Shown: piece by piece, positions 35,499 through 43,810 of the stretch
How positions within the stretch are numbered: position 1 is the first letter of the stretch
Layout: each line of letters opens with the position of its first letter
Assembly (NCBI GenBank): GCA_018402485.1
Contig: JAGYIY010000001.1
Span: 838,001-902,000, forward strand
Direction: 5' to 3'
DNA: 64,000 bases
Source: Roseivirga sp.
GTDB taxonomy: Bacteria; Bacteroidota; Bacteroidia; Cytophagales; Cyclobacteriaceae
Translations under genes and position numbers: made by a program
Notes under the pieces: model-generated
Seen by the model: only the letters and a program-made list of their open reading frames with translations
Told to the model about the DNA's origin: nothing
The model's database searches: none

Positions 35499-36234
35499 TC
35501 TTCTCTCGGGCTACCAAGAAGGTGTCAAGAAGGTCGCGTTGCTGATTGACCCAGATGATTTTGATCCGAATTTATTCGGCTATGAAAAATTACCTTTTCA
35601 AGAAAAATGCATTGATTTTATTTTTGTTGGAGGTAGCTTACTAAGCTCAAATCATATGCAAGAGGTTGTGGGTCTGGTTAAAAAACACTCCAATGTACCT
35701 TGCGTTCTTTTTCCTCGCAATTCTATTGTGATTGATGCCTCTGCTGATGCCATTTTATTTTTATCATTAATTTCAGGTAGAAACCCGGAGTATTTAATTG
35801 GACACCATGTTGTCTCGGCACCTATCATCAAAAGAAGTCAGTTAGAAGTACTCCCGACAGGCTATATGCTCGTCAATTCTGGTAGGGCAACCAGTGATTC
35901 TTATATGAGCAATACAACGCCTTTGCCTAATGATAAACCTGCCCTTGCGGCAAGTACTGCGATGGCAGGTGAGATGCTCGGCTTACAAGTACTATACATG
36001 GACACGGGAAGTGGTGCTGATTATCCAGTTTCTCCAAAACTGATTCGAGCAGTGAGAAGTGTTACGAATGTTCCATTGATTGTTGGCGGAGGGTTAAATA
36101 CAAAAGAAAGAATTAAATCGGCATTCGATGCGGGTGCTGATGTGGTTGTGATTGGGGCACAAAAAAACCCCGGTCTTTTGACCGAGGTTTCTGATTTCAT
36201 GCACGCTTATCGCGCGGCCTTAAACATTCATTAA
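35476..36234 (+). CDS. geranylgeranylglyceryl phosphate synthase (PcrB/GGGPS family)
   Basis: TIM-barrel prenyltransferase joining a polyprenyl diphosphate to glycerol-1-phosphate by an ether bond, the first step of archaeal-type lipids; members are known from Bacteroidota including Flavobacterium. 252 residues. Signs: LLIDPDDFDP, FVGGSLLSSNH, YMDTGSGADYPVS (archaeal enzymes have YLEAG) and VGGGLNTKERIKSAFDAGADVVVIGA phosphate loop. The product in bacteria is not well understood. It follows two small membrane proteins with overlaps. Its 3' end carries, on the opposite strand, the terminator of the AraC gene. Confidence 0.93.
   Translation: MKRKVHHNLLSGYQEGVKKVALLIDPDDFDPNLFGYEKLPFQEKCIDFIFVGGSLLSSNHMQEVVGLVKKHSNVPCVLFPRNSIVIDASADAILFLSLISGRNPEYLIGHHVVSAPIIKRSQLEVLPTGYMLVNSGRATSDSYMSNTTPLPNDKPALAASTAMAGEMLGLQVLYMDTGSGADYPVSPKLIRAVRSVTNVPLIVGGGLNTKERIKSAFDAGADVVVIGAQKNPGLLTEVSDFMHAYRAALNIH
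36161..36189 (-). terminator. intrinsic terminator of the AraC gene, inside GGGPS coding sequence
   Basis: On the minus strand AACCTCGGTC-AAAA-GACCGGGGTT forms a 10-bp stem (one T-G pair) followed by a run of seven T. It lies 31 bp after the AraC stop codon and within the last 75 bp of the GGGPS reading frame. Confidence 0.85.
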
Positions 36235-37143
36235 GGTTTCTCTTTTTCTCATTTTCCCTGCCGGAATACCAAACATCATTTTGAATCTGCGGCAGAAGTA
36301 AGCGGTGTCTTTATAACCCACTCGTTTTCCCACTTCACGGATGCTGACTTTAGTAGTTCTCAGCAAATCAACAGCAGCTTCCATTCTTTGATACTCAATG
36401 TAATCTTGAGGGTTAGTACCGGTTAACATTTTAAAGAATTGACCTACATAATCTTCGGATACATTCGCAATTTTTGCTAAAACCTTATTCGAAAGGTCAC
36501 CGTTCAAGTTCGATTTGATATATGCAAATAAATCGATGAGTCGAGGGTCTTTGAAGTAGGTGCTGTTGGTAACCAGTTCTTCCAAGAACATACGGTTATC
36601 TAGTAGGTATCTGATGATTTCAACTACAAGATGTTCCGTGCCAATCTTAATGATTCTTCCACTTCCTGCACGCATCTCCATTTCTTCTTCAATGATCATT
36701 CGAATAAGCTTGGAAATGTTTGCTGCATCTTTGATGGCAAAGGCAGGTAAATTTAGTGAACTAAAAAAATTGACGGAGTCAAACACTTTAGCCTCTAACA
36801 TTACTTGGCTGTAGCCATCAACATCAAAATCGTTTACTTCTTGCTGTGTAGCATTTTGAAGGTATTTCTTTTTATTGAGGACAAACTCTTCATTTGAAAT
36901 GGCCTTGGGGGTATCTACACCAAACGAAAGTTTAACGGGTTTGCCACCTGGAATAAAAAGCATATCACCTTCTGTCAGCCTTTCGCTATCTGGTCCGTAA
37001 TAAATACTCCCATTGTTCACCAAGAGAATTGAGTTCTCTTTATCGAAATAATCTTCAATGGTAATTCCTTTTGCAATTTTGATGTTGCGGCTTTTGATGT
37101 ATCGAATACCAAGGGATTCGATAATTTTGTTATAATCGTACAT
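36220..37143 (-). CDS. AraC family transcriptional regulator
   Basis: 307 residues. N-terminal cupin-like sensing half (EDYFDKENSILLVNNGSIYYG, GDMLFIPGGKPVKLSF), middle helical part, C-terminal double HTH (LAKIANVSEDYVGQFFKML and REVGKRVGYKDTAYFCRRFKMMFG). Such proteins respond to small molecules or cell state; no target is visible besides its own region. Converges with GGGPS (15-bp overlap) and has a good promoter of its own at 37177-37207. The 120 bp upstream contain two ATGGTTA repeats. Confidence 0.93.
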   Translation of the reverse strand: MYDYNKIIESLGIRYIKSRNIKIAKGITIEDYFDKENSILLVNNGSIYYGPDSERLTEGDMLFIPGGKPVKLSFGVDTPKAISNEEFVLNKKKYLQNATQQEVNDFDVDGYSQVMLEAKVFDSVNFFSSLNLPAFAIKDAANISKLIRMIIEEEMEMRAGSGRIIKIGTEHLVVEIIRYLLDNRMFLEELVTNSTYFKDPRLIDLFAYIKSNLNGDLSNKVLAKIANVSEDYVGQFFKMLTGTNPQDYIEYQRMEAAVDLLRTTKVSIREVGKRVGYKDTAYFCRRFKMMFGIPAGKMRKRETLMNV

Positions 37144-37176
37144 AGTCTCTTAGTAAAATTAAATTTGTTGTGTGTA

Positions 37177-37207
37177 CAAAATTAATATATCGATATGAAT
37201 AAACCAA
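37177..37207 (-). promoter_or_regulatory. AraC gene promoter
   Basis: On the minus strand TTG (37207-37205), 20-bp spacer, perfect TAATTTTG (37184-37177). Leader of about 28-30 nt to the ATG at 37143. An ATATCGATAT palindrome lies in the spacer. Confidence 0.75.
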
Positions 37208-37267
37208 GAAGAAGTGTCTAATGGTTAGAATCGATACATCAATGGTTAAATGTGTTGAATGAAGCTA

Positions 37268-38407
37268 TTACCTTAACAATTCCCTTGAGATTACAATCTT
37301 TTGTATTTCAGATGTTCCCTCATAAATTTGAGTAATTTTGGCATCACGCATCAATCTTTCCACATGGTACTCTTTCACGTAGCCATAGCCTCCATGAATT
37401 TGAACAGCTTCTATCGTAACATCCATGGCCACCTGAGAGGCATACAATTTAGCCATCGCACTTTCTTTTGAGAAGTTCCTTCCCAAATCTTTAAATCGAG
37501 CGGCCTTCAAACACAATAAACGAGCCGCATCAATTTGAGTTGCCATATCGGCCAATTTAAACTGAATTGCCTGATGCTGGCAGATGGGTTTACCAAATGC
37601 CTTGCGTTCTTTGGCATAAGCAAGTGCCAATTCATAAGCACCCGAAGCAATACCCAATGCTTGTGCAGCAATGCCTATTCTTCCACCATTGAGCGTAGAC
37701 ATGGCGAATTTAAATCCAAAACCATCTTCTCCAATCCTATTTTCTTTTGGAACTTTAATATCCTGAAACATCAAGGAATGGGTATCTGAACCTCGGATAC
37801 CTAACTTGTCTTCTTTTTTTCCTACGACAAAACCCTCCATGTCACGTTCTACAATCAGGCAGTTGATTCCTTTATGACCCTTTTCACGATCCGTTTGCGC
37901 TATTACAAGATAGATGGAAGCACTGTTGCCATTGGTAATCCAGTTTTTTGTGCCGTTAAGGAGATAATATTCGCCTTTATCTTCAGCAGTAGTCTTCTGT
38001 GAGGTGGCATCAGAACCCGCCTCAGGCTCAGAAAGACAAAATGCACCAATTTTTTCTCCCGATGCTAATGGTTTTAAGTACTTTTCTTTTTGAGCCTCTG
38101 TACCAAACTTTTCTAGGCCCCAACACACAAGGCTATTATTGACAGACATGCAGACACTCGCTGAGGCATCTATCTTTGAGAGTTCTTCCATGGCTAAAAC
38201 ATAAGATACCGTATCCATTCCGCCGCCATTGTATTGGGTGTCTACCATCATGCCCATAAAGCCAAGATCACCCATCATTTTCACCTGCTCTTTTGGGAAT
38301 TGTTGTTTTTCGTCTCTTTCAATCACGCCTGCTAAAAGCTCATTTTTAGCAAAATCTCTTGCGGCATCTCTTACCGCTAACTGCTCCTCTGTCAATTCAA
38401 AATTCAT
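37268..38407 (-). CDS. acyl-CoA dehydrogenase
   Basis: FAD flavoprotein for the first step of beta-oxidation; 379 residues, typical of short/medium-chain enzymes. Motifs: GAFCLSEPEAGSDATSQKT, NWITNGNSASIYLVIAQ, ERKAFGKPICQHQAIQFKLADM, HGGYGYVKEYHVERLMRDAKITQIYEGTSEIQ with the catalytic Glu in YEGTSEIQ. Own promoter with a palindrome at the start site. Neighbours are not fatty acid genes, so pathway membership is by family. Confidence 0.95.
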   Translation of the reverse strand: MNFELTEEQLAVRDAARDFAKNELLAGVIERDEKQQFPKEQVKMMGDLGFMGMMVDTQYNGGGMDTVSYVLAMEELSKIDASASVCMSVNNSLVCWGLEKFGTEAQKEKYLKPLASGEKIGAFCLSEPEAGSDATSQKTTAEDKGEYYLLNGTKNWITNGNSASIYLVIAQTDREKGHKGINCLIVERDMEGFVVGKKEDKLGIRGSDTHSLMFQDIKVPKENRIGEDGFGFKFAMSTLNGGRIGIAAQALGIASGAYELALAYAKERKAFGKPICQHQAIQFKLADMATQIDAARLLCLKAARFKDLGRNFSKESAMAKLYASQVAMDVTIEAVQIHGGYGYVKEYHVERLMRDAKITQIYEGTSEIQKIVISRELLR

Positions 38408-38421
38408 AGTCTATTTCTTAA

Positions 38422-38444
38422 CTAACGTTTGTTAGGCAAATGTA
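38422..38444 (-). promoter_or_regulatory. promoter -7 box and CTAAC palindrome of the acyl-CoA dehydrogenase gene
   Basis: TACATTTG on the minus strand (38444-38437) is a perfect -7 box. Next to it lies CTAAC-GTTT-GTTAG (38422-38435), an inverted repeat that would cover the transcription start, a usual place for a TetR-type fatty acid repressor. Confidence 0.6.
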
Positions 38445-38463
38445 ATAAATTGGCATGAAATTT

Positions 38464-39150
38464 TTAGTCATTTCCTAAAAAGGCCAAGGCGTAGTAAAGC
38501 AGCATGGCCAAAGAGCCTAGAGCTGCCACCAAATATGTGTTTGCTGCAGCATTTAAAGCATCGTCAGCCATTTTATGTTCTTCCCCCGTGGTAATGTTTC
38601 TTTCATTAACCCAAGCTAAGGCACGCCTGGTAGCATCGTATTCTACGGGGAGCGTTATGAATGCAAACAATGTGAAAATGGCATAGGCTGCGACAATGGC
38701 AATGCCAGCAATTTGAAGTGGAATCAGCTGTAAGCCAAAGGAGCTGACCAGCATAGCCATAAAAATGAAGTTAATGACCCTACCACTTACATTTTGCAAA
38801 GGCACAAGTGTTGATCGCATCTGTAAAGGTCCGTATGCCTGGGCATGTTGTATGGCATGGCCACACTCGTGAGCTGCCACGGCCGCCGACATTACCGATC
38901 TTCCACTATAAACTTCTGGGCTCAGGTTGACAGTTTTATCTGCTGGGTTGTAATGATCAGTCAATTTTCCCTGAACAGACACAACCTGTACATCATGAAT
39001 GCCATTATCACTTAGCATTAGTTCAGCCACTTCTTTACCACTGAGCCCTTTTGATAAGCCGATTTGTGAATACTTTTTGAATTTACCTTTGAGCCTGTTT
39101 TGAACAACCCAACTCACTACCATAATGCCAATTACTAATACAAAGAACAT
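38464..39150 (-). CDS. YugP-type zinc metallopeptidase, membrane-bound
   Basis: 228 residues of the neutral zinc metallopeptidase family (DUF/peptidase_M48-like, YugP). One N-terminal helix, then catalytic AAHECGHAIQHA (HECGH at 94-98), then three hydrophobic helices; between, VEYDATRRALAWVNERN with the likely third ligand region. Substrates unknown. It sits 4 bp from rfaE2 and is the last gene of the flippase-rfaE2-peptidase group on the minus strand. Confidence 0.88.
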   Translation of the reverse strand: MFFVLVIGIMVVSWVVQNRLKGKFKKYSQIGLSKGLSGKEVAELMLSDNGIHDVQVVSVQGKLTDHYNPADKTVNLSPEVYSGRSVMSAAVAAHECGHAIQHAQAYGPLQMRSTLVPLQNVSGRVINFIFMAMLVSSFGLQLIPLQIAGIAIVAAYAIFTLFAFITLPVEYDATRRALAWVNERNITTGEEHKMADDALNAAANTYLVAALGSLAMLLYYALAFLGND

Positions 39151-39154
39151 ATCT

Positions 39155-39631
39155 TTACCTTTTTATTTTTTCAATTAAACTTGATGTAGAATAACCTGTT
39201 ATAAATGCTAAAGTTTTTACCTCACCACCATTGTTAATAACCTCTTGGCTCCCAACGATGTGCTCTACTTCATAGTCACTTCCCTTCACTAAAATATCAG
39301 GAAGTAAAAACGTAATTAAGTCTCGCGGAGTTTCACTTTTGAAAAATACAACTAGATCTACAAAGGACAAAGCGGCCAATAAACGTGCTCGCTCTTCTTC
39401 GGAGTTTATAGGGCGGTTTGGACCCTTCAATTGCTTCACAGAACGATCTGTATTCAAACCAATGACCAATACGTCGCCAAGTGCTTGCGCTTTTTCGAGA
39501 TAATCGATGTGTCCTAAATGAAGTAAATCGAAACAACCATTTGTAAAAACAACCTTTTTACCTGCTTGTTTCCATAAATCTACCTGTTGCTTAGCCTCTT
39601 CTCTCGACTTTATTTTCAGTGCAGTTTTCAA
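39155..39631 (-). CDS. rfaE2: D-glycero-beta-D-manno-heptose 1-phosphate adenylyltransferase
   Basis: 158-residue nucleotidyltransferase that makes ADP-heptose for LPS core; stand-alone C-terminal half of HldE. Motifs [18 protein letters not shown] (31-48) and later [14 protein letters not shown] and [12 protein letters not shown]. The kinase half (rfaE1) is not nearby. Its first 41 bases overlap the flippase-like gene, an unusually long same-strand overlap; no better ATG closer to the motif is seen. Confidence 0.93.
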   Translation of the reverse strand: MKTALKIKSREEAKQQVDLWKQAGKKVVFTNGCFDLLHLGHIDYLEKAQALGDVLVIGLNTDRSVKQLKGPNRPINSEEERARLLAALSFVDLVVFFKSETPRDLITFLLPDILVKGSDYEVEHIVGSQEVINNGGEVKTLAFITGYSTSSLIEKIKR

Positions 39632-40643
39632 TATTTTTATGTCTGGTGATAAAATGAATCATGACAAAACTAATCAGCCCAATTACAATCACTGCAACGA
39701 ACTGTGAGCTATGCATGATGGTAGCAAAAATAATTCCGTCTTCTCGGGGTATGCCATATAGTACTAAAACTCCTGCCACAAAGGCATGAAAAGTAGCAAG
39801 CCCGTTAGGTGTAGGCGAAGCCATACCAAAACTTCCCATAACCAAAATGGCAAAACTAGCCGCCATCCCCAAATTTTCAGTGACCTCGCTTCCAAAGGTT
39901 ATGACATACATCATTAAAAAGTACATAACCCAGATTCCCAAGGTAGCAGACCAAAACTGAAGGTGTTGTTTCATTTTTATGATACTGCCAATCCCAACGG
40001 CAAACTGTCTTAAGAAATACCGGACTTTATCTAAAAATACACTTTGCCTTGCTTTGGCAAAAAAGAAGATAACATAAATAATGATTAAGAAAAGGGTAAT
40101 GCCAATGGCGAGGAACGGCCATTGTGCAGCGATCAAATTTCCTATTTTCTCCTGTCCTTTAATAAGATACGGCTGCAGCACTTCGAATTGCCAAAGGAAC
40201 GTAAAAGCACCGATCAATAGCAAGACGGTGAGGTCAATGATGCGCTCAGTAACCACAGTTCCTAATGAAATTGCAACGGGGATACGATCTGTTTTGTGCA
40301 ATACTCCGCAACGTGATACCTCACCCAAACGAGGAAAAACGGAATTGGCTAGATAGCCAATCATTACGGCGTAAAAAGCATTTTGGGTGGAGGGTTTGTG
40401 ATGAGACACTTTGAGCAAAAGTGTCCAACGATAGGCCCTAAGCAAATGGCTAAAAATAGATAGCAGCACACTAAGGAAAATCCATCGATAATCGAATGCT
40501 CTAATAGCAGACAGGACTTTTTCAATGGGTATGTCATGGAATAAGTACCAAAACAACACGACCGTTACAAACAGCACAATTAAGTATTTGATGAGCGATC
40601 GGTAGTTGAATTTCAAGGAGATTTTTTTCCGTAGTAACTGCAA
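39591..40643 (-). CDS. flippase-like/LPG-synthase TM-region protein (UPF0104, YbhN type)
   Basis: 350 residues, about eight hydrophobic helices, with family patterns [47 protein letters not shown] and [13 protein letters not shown]. These proteins form the membrane part of MprF and are proposed lipid flippases. Neighbour rfaE2 suggests envelope lipid/LPS work; the substrate is unknown. Overlaps rfaE2 by 41 bp. Confidence 0.85.
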   Translation of the reverse strand: MQLLRKKISLKFNYRSLIKYLIVLFVTVVLFWYLFHDIPIEKVLSAIRAFDYRWIFLSVLLSIFSHLLRAYRWTLLLKVSHHKPSTQNAFYAVMIGYLANSVFPRLGEVSRCGVLHKTDRIPVAISLGTVVTERIIDLTVLLLIGAFTFLWQFEVLQPYLIKGQEKIGNLIAAQWPFLAIGITLFLIIIYVIFFFAKARQSVFLDKVRYFLRQFAVGIGSIIKMKQHLQFWSATLGIWVMYFLMMYVITFGSEVTENLGMAASFAILVMGSFGMASPTPNGLATFHAFVAGVLVLYGIPREDGIIFATIMHSSQFVAVIVIGLISFVMIHFITRHKNIENCTENKVERRG

Positions 40644-40696
40644 ATGTATACTTAAAGTCTAAAAGTTAGAGGTGTTGATATTTTCTTTTATCCAAA

Positions 40697-41539
40697 TCAT
40701 TTCAGTGGCAAATTATCAATTAAGCGAACACCACCAATTTCGGCTGCCAAACACAGAACGACTGGCTTCTCTAAACGGAGCACTTCCAAAGGTAAAAATT
40801 CATCAGCATAAGCCACCTCAAAGTATTCTAAATGAATGATTTTTTGAGAAGCAAACATTTTTTGCACCTGATCTTTTGCCAAAGCGATACTTTTTTCTGC
40901 TAACAAAATTTTTTGAGCAGCTCGAAGAGCCTGGTGAATCAAGCTTGCCTGTTCCCTTTGCTCTTGGCTTAGCCTAAGGTTTCGAGATGACATGGCCAAA
41001 CCATTTTTTTCCCTTGCTGTAGGGACTTGTTCTATGCTTACAGGAAAACTCAGATCTTGGGTAAGCTTTTCAATGACATAATATTGCTGAATGTCTTTTT
41101 GCCCAAAATAAGCGTAATCGGGTAGGCAAATGTTGAAAAGCTTAGCAATGACCAAAGCCACTCCATTAAAATGGCCGGGCCGGAATTCTCCCTCCATGAA
41201 TTGACCTATTTTGCCGAGTGCCATTTTTAAATGCTCTCCATTAGGATACATTTCTTCTGCTTGCGGGATAAATACTACATCGCAGCCTGTTTCTTCCAAT
41301 TTGGCGAGATCTGCCTCTAAGGTTCTTGGGTAAAAGGCTAGGTCCTCTTTTTTATTGAATTGAGCAGGGTTAACAAAAATACTGGCGATCACTACCTGAG
41401 ATTTTTCCTGGGCTTGCTCTACCAGATTGAGGTGTCCTTGATGCAAAGCACCCATTGTTGGAACCAATCCAATCGTTTTTTTGAATTTCAAGGGTTTGAC
41501 AAAAACCCTCATTTCATCTATGTGTTCAATGATTTTCAT
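40697..41539 (-). CDS. panC: pantothenate synthetase
   Basis: Joins pantoate and beta-alanine with ATP. 280 residues. PTMGALHQGHLNLV (27-40), SIFVNPAQFN, FGQKDIQQYYVI, SSRNLRLS with the KMSKS-like site. Divergent from the glycogen-synthase-like gene with 134 bp between; a TACCTTAT box on the minus strand in that gap may be its -7 element. Confidence 0.96.
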   Translation of the reverse strand: MKIIEHIDEMRVFVKPLKFKKTIGLVPTMGALHQGHLNLVEQAQEKSQVVIASIFVNPAQFNKKEDLAFYPRTLEADLAKLEETGCDVVFIPQAEEMYPNGEHLKMALGKIGQFMEGEFRPGHFNGVALVIAKLFNICLPDYAYFGQKDIQQYYVIEKLTQDLSFPVSIEQVPTAREKNGLAMSSRNLRLSQEQREQASLIHQALRAAQKILLAEKSIALAKDQVQKMFASQKIIHLEYFEVAYADEFLPLEVLRLEKPVVLCLAAEIGGVRLIDNLPLK

Positions 41540-41624
41540 TGTGGTTTAACCATTATTAACGGCATAAGGTAAGTCATCTCCTGCCTTTTTCCTTAAAATT
41601 GACGGAAAATTGGCCGAATATCCG

Positions 41625-41632
41625 TACTTTTG
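41625..41632 (+). promoter_or_regulatory. -7 promoter box of the glycogen-synthase-like gene
   Basis: Perfect TACTTTTG, 41 nt before the ATG at 41674; a TTGAC at 41599 is 23 bp upstream, a little far for the -33 element. Confidence 0.6.
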
Positions 41633-41673
41633 TGCTTCTTTTAGCAAAGAGGTTTCATTAAATTCCATTAGAT

Positions 41674-42486
41674 ATGTCAAAATTAAGGATACTGTACGTA
41701 GCAAGCGAAATTAATCCGTTTCTTCAAACATCAGCCGTAGCCGATTTCGTAAGAAAACTACCTCAGGCCATGCAAGAGCGAGGGATGGAAATAAGGATTT
41801 TAGTTCCCCGCTTTGGTTTAATCAATGAGAGGAAGAACAGATTGCACGAAGTAGTAAGGCTATCGGGCATCAATATTGCAGTTGGGGAGGAGGAAAAGCC
41901 TTTGGTAATCAAAGTAGCTTCTATTCCAAATGCCAAGTTACAAGTTTATTTTATCGATAATGAAGACTATTTTCATAGAAAGTCCGTTTTCTTCGATAAA
42001 GAGAATAACTTTTACGCAGACAATGACGAACGAGCCATTTTCTTCTGTAAGGGTGTGTTGGAAACAGTGAAGAAGTTGGGATGGGCACCTGATATTGTTC
42101 ACTGCAATGACTGGATGACCAGTTTAATACCGTTATACTTAAAAACTACTTACAAAAACGACCCCTTATTTTTGAATACAAAATCGGTATTCACCATTTA
42201 TAACAATGCTTTTGCACACCAATTCAACGATGACTTGCTGGACAAAGTGAAAATGATGGATATTTCTGATAATATGCTTGAAAACTTAAAAACTGCTGAT
42301 TTTGGTGGCTTCATCAAAACGGGTGCACAATATGCAGATGCTGTAATTCGTGCGGAAGAAGATTGTAGTGAGAGTTTAAATCAGTTGTTGGAGGAGATAG
42401 AAAAGAAAAGTACTGTAAGTACAATTGAGAAGGGCGATAACTTTTTAGATTCATACTTTAATTTATACAATGAGCTTGTCGGCTAA
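41674..42486 (+). CDS. half-size glycogen/starch synthase-like protein (GT5 N-terminal domain only)
   Basis: 270 residues, equal to the N-terminal Rossmann domain of GT-B glycogen synthase: start ILYVASEINPF, DNEDYFHRKSVFFD, NDERAIFFCKGVLETVKKLGWAPDIVHCNDW, TIYNNAFAHQF. The C-terminal donor-binding domain is absent, and the KTGGL loop that binds ADP-glucose is QTSAV (18-22). It therefore cannot be a normal glycogen synthase. Own promoter; DUF4270 follows at once, then glmS, so a role in wall or surface glycan control is possible but unproven. Confidence 0.85.
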   Translation: MSKLRILYVASEINPFLQTSAVADFVRKLPQAMQERGMEIRILVPRFGLINERKNRLHEVVRLSGINIAVGEEEKPLVIKVASIPNAKLQVYFIDNEDYFHRKSVFFDKENNFYADNDERAIFFCKGVLETVKKLGWAPDIVHCNDWMTSLIPLYLKTTYKNDPLFLNTKSVFTIYNNAFAHQFNDDLLDKVKMMDISDNMLENLKTADFGGFIKTGAQYADAVIRAEEDCSESLNQLLEEIEKKSTVSTIEKGDNFLDSYFNLYNELVG

Positions 42487-42487
42487 G

Positions 42488-43771
42488 ATGAAATGTATGG
42501 GGACTTTTTTCATAATAAGTCTCCTTTCTTTTAATGCATGTGAACAGAGTGGAGGGTTTGGATTAGGTGAAGAAAACATCACTCCAGTTGAATTCGTTCT
42601 AGAAGAAGTCGAAGTAACCTCTTCCGTGGTATTATTGGACTCTGTAGTTTCTTCTGATGTGGGAAGAGGCCTTTTTGGTGAGGTTGTTGATGCAGGCTTT
42701 GGAAAATCAGTTTTTACAGCCTACACCGGCCTTTCGGCTAATACCGCCCTTCAACCTGATATCCCAGAAGATGCCGTTTTTGATTCTCTAAAAATAAGAT
42801 TTCAATTAGGATATATTTATGATACCACAGACAATAATAGAGATTTGGAAATTTCCTTTGTGTCCATAGATGAGCCTTTTCCTGATTTAAACTATGAAAA
42901 TACCGATTCCTTTGCCAATGGAAATAGGGTTATTGGTTCAGGAAAAGTTAAGGTCAATACATTGGATTCAATTTATGGCATTGATGGAGATGATAATTGG
43001 GGTAGAGAGATTTTTGAACTGTTGAAGGATAAAGATGAAAAAGTAACTGACCAATCAAATTTCAGGAATTTTTTCCCTGGGTTTGCGATAAAAGCAAAAG
43101 AAGGAACGCAAAATGTTTTTGGATTCAACCCGGGTCAAAATTTTCAAGTTTCTTTTTTCTATAACGAGTCAAATGAGGATAATACCGGACGTATAGCTCG
43201 TGGGTTTACAATGAATGGATCCAGTGTTCCTGCATCCTATAGTTATGAAGCCGATCGTTCTGGTAGTATTATGAGTCTATTGAATGAAACAAGTACCGAA
43301 TTCGATGCCCCATTAAATGGCATTCAAGCGGGTACTGGAATCGTTACAAAACTTGATATCAGTGGTTTAGAAAGTTTTGTGGAGTCTAAAGATAAAATCA
43401 TTATTAATTTGGCTGAACTTACCGTAGGTCCGATTGAAGATTTAGCAGATGGGACCGAACCACCAAATTTTCTTTTCTTGTTTATAACCGATCAAACAAA
43501 CACTCTTATACCGTCGAACCAAGGATTTCGTGCAATTCAGCAAGATGGCGCTAACCCAATCGGTAAAGATTTTCCATTGCAGTTGTTTTATAACCCTGAT
43601 ACTAGAACATATAGCGCTTCCATAACAACCTATGCACAAGCTTATAATCGCGGAGACTTTAGAAGAAATGAGCTTTTTCTCTATCCTTCGAGTATGAACG
43701 TATCATTTGCAAATTTTCTTGTTAACCCAGAAAATATTGGTTTTAAGATTTTCTTTTCAGAAATACGCTAG
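42488..43771 (+). CDS. DUF4270 family lipoprotein
   Basis: 427 residues. Lipoprotein signal MKCMGTFFIISLLSFNAC (Cys 18), followed by EQSGGFGLGEENI. The rest is beta-rich with many Asp/Asn, as in the DUF4270 family limited to Bacteroidota. Start at ATG 42488, one base after the glycogen-synthase-like stop; 42470 is an alternative. Function unknown; probably outer-membrane, maybe surface exposed. 39 bp precede glmS. Confidence 0.8.
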   Translation: MKCMGTFFIISLLSFNACEQSGGFGLGEENITPVEFVLEEVEVTSSVVLLDSVVSSDVGRGLFGEVVDAGFGKSVFTAYTGLSANTALQPDIPEDAVFDSLKIRFQLGYIYDTTDNNRDLEISFVSIDEPFPDLNYENTDSFANGNRVIGSGKVKVNTLDSIYGIDGDDNWGREIFELLKDKDEKVTDQSNFRNFFPGFAIKAKEGTQNVFGFNPGQNFQVSFFYNESNEDNTGRIARGFTMNGSSVPASYSYEADRSGSIMSLLNETSTEFDAPLNGIQAGTGIVTKLDISGLESFVESKDKIIINLAELTVGPIEDLADGTEPPNFLFLFITDQTNTLIPSNQGFRAIQQDGANPIGKDFPLQLFYNPDTRTYSASITTYAQAYNRGDFRRNELFLYPSSMNVSFANFLVNPENIGFKIFFSEIR

Positions 43772-43810
43772 TTGAATTTTAATTGATAAATTGTCGTAAA
43801 TAAGGAAGAC

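Noticed and set aside
43772-43810. glmS ribozyme upstream of glmS
   Set aside because: The 39-bp gap is far too short and has none of the ribozyme core.
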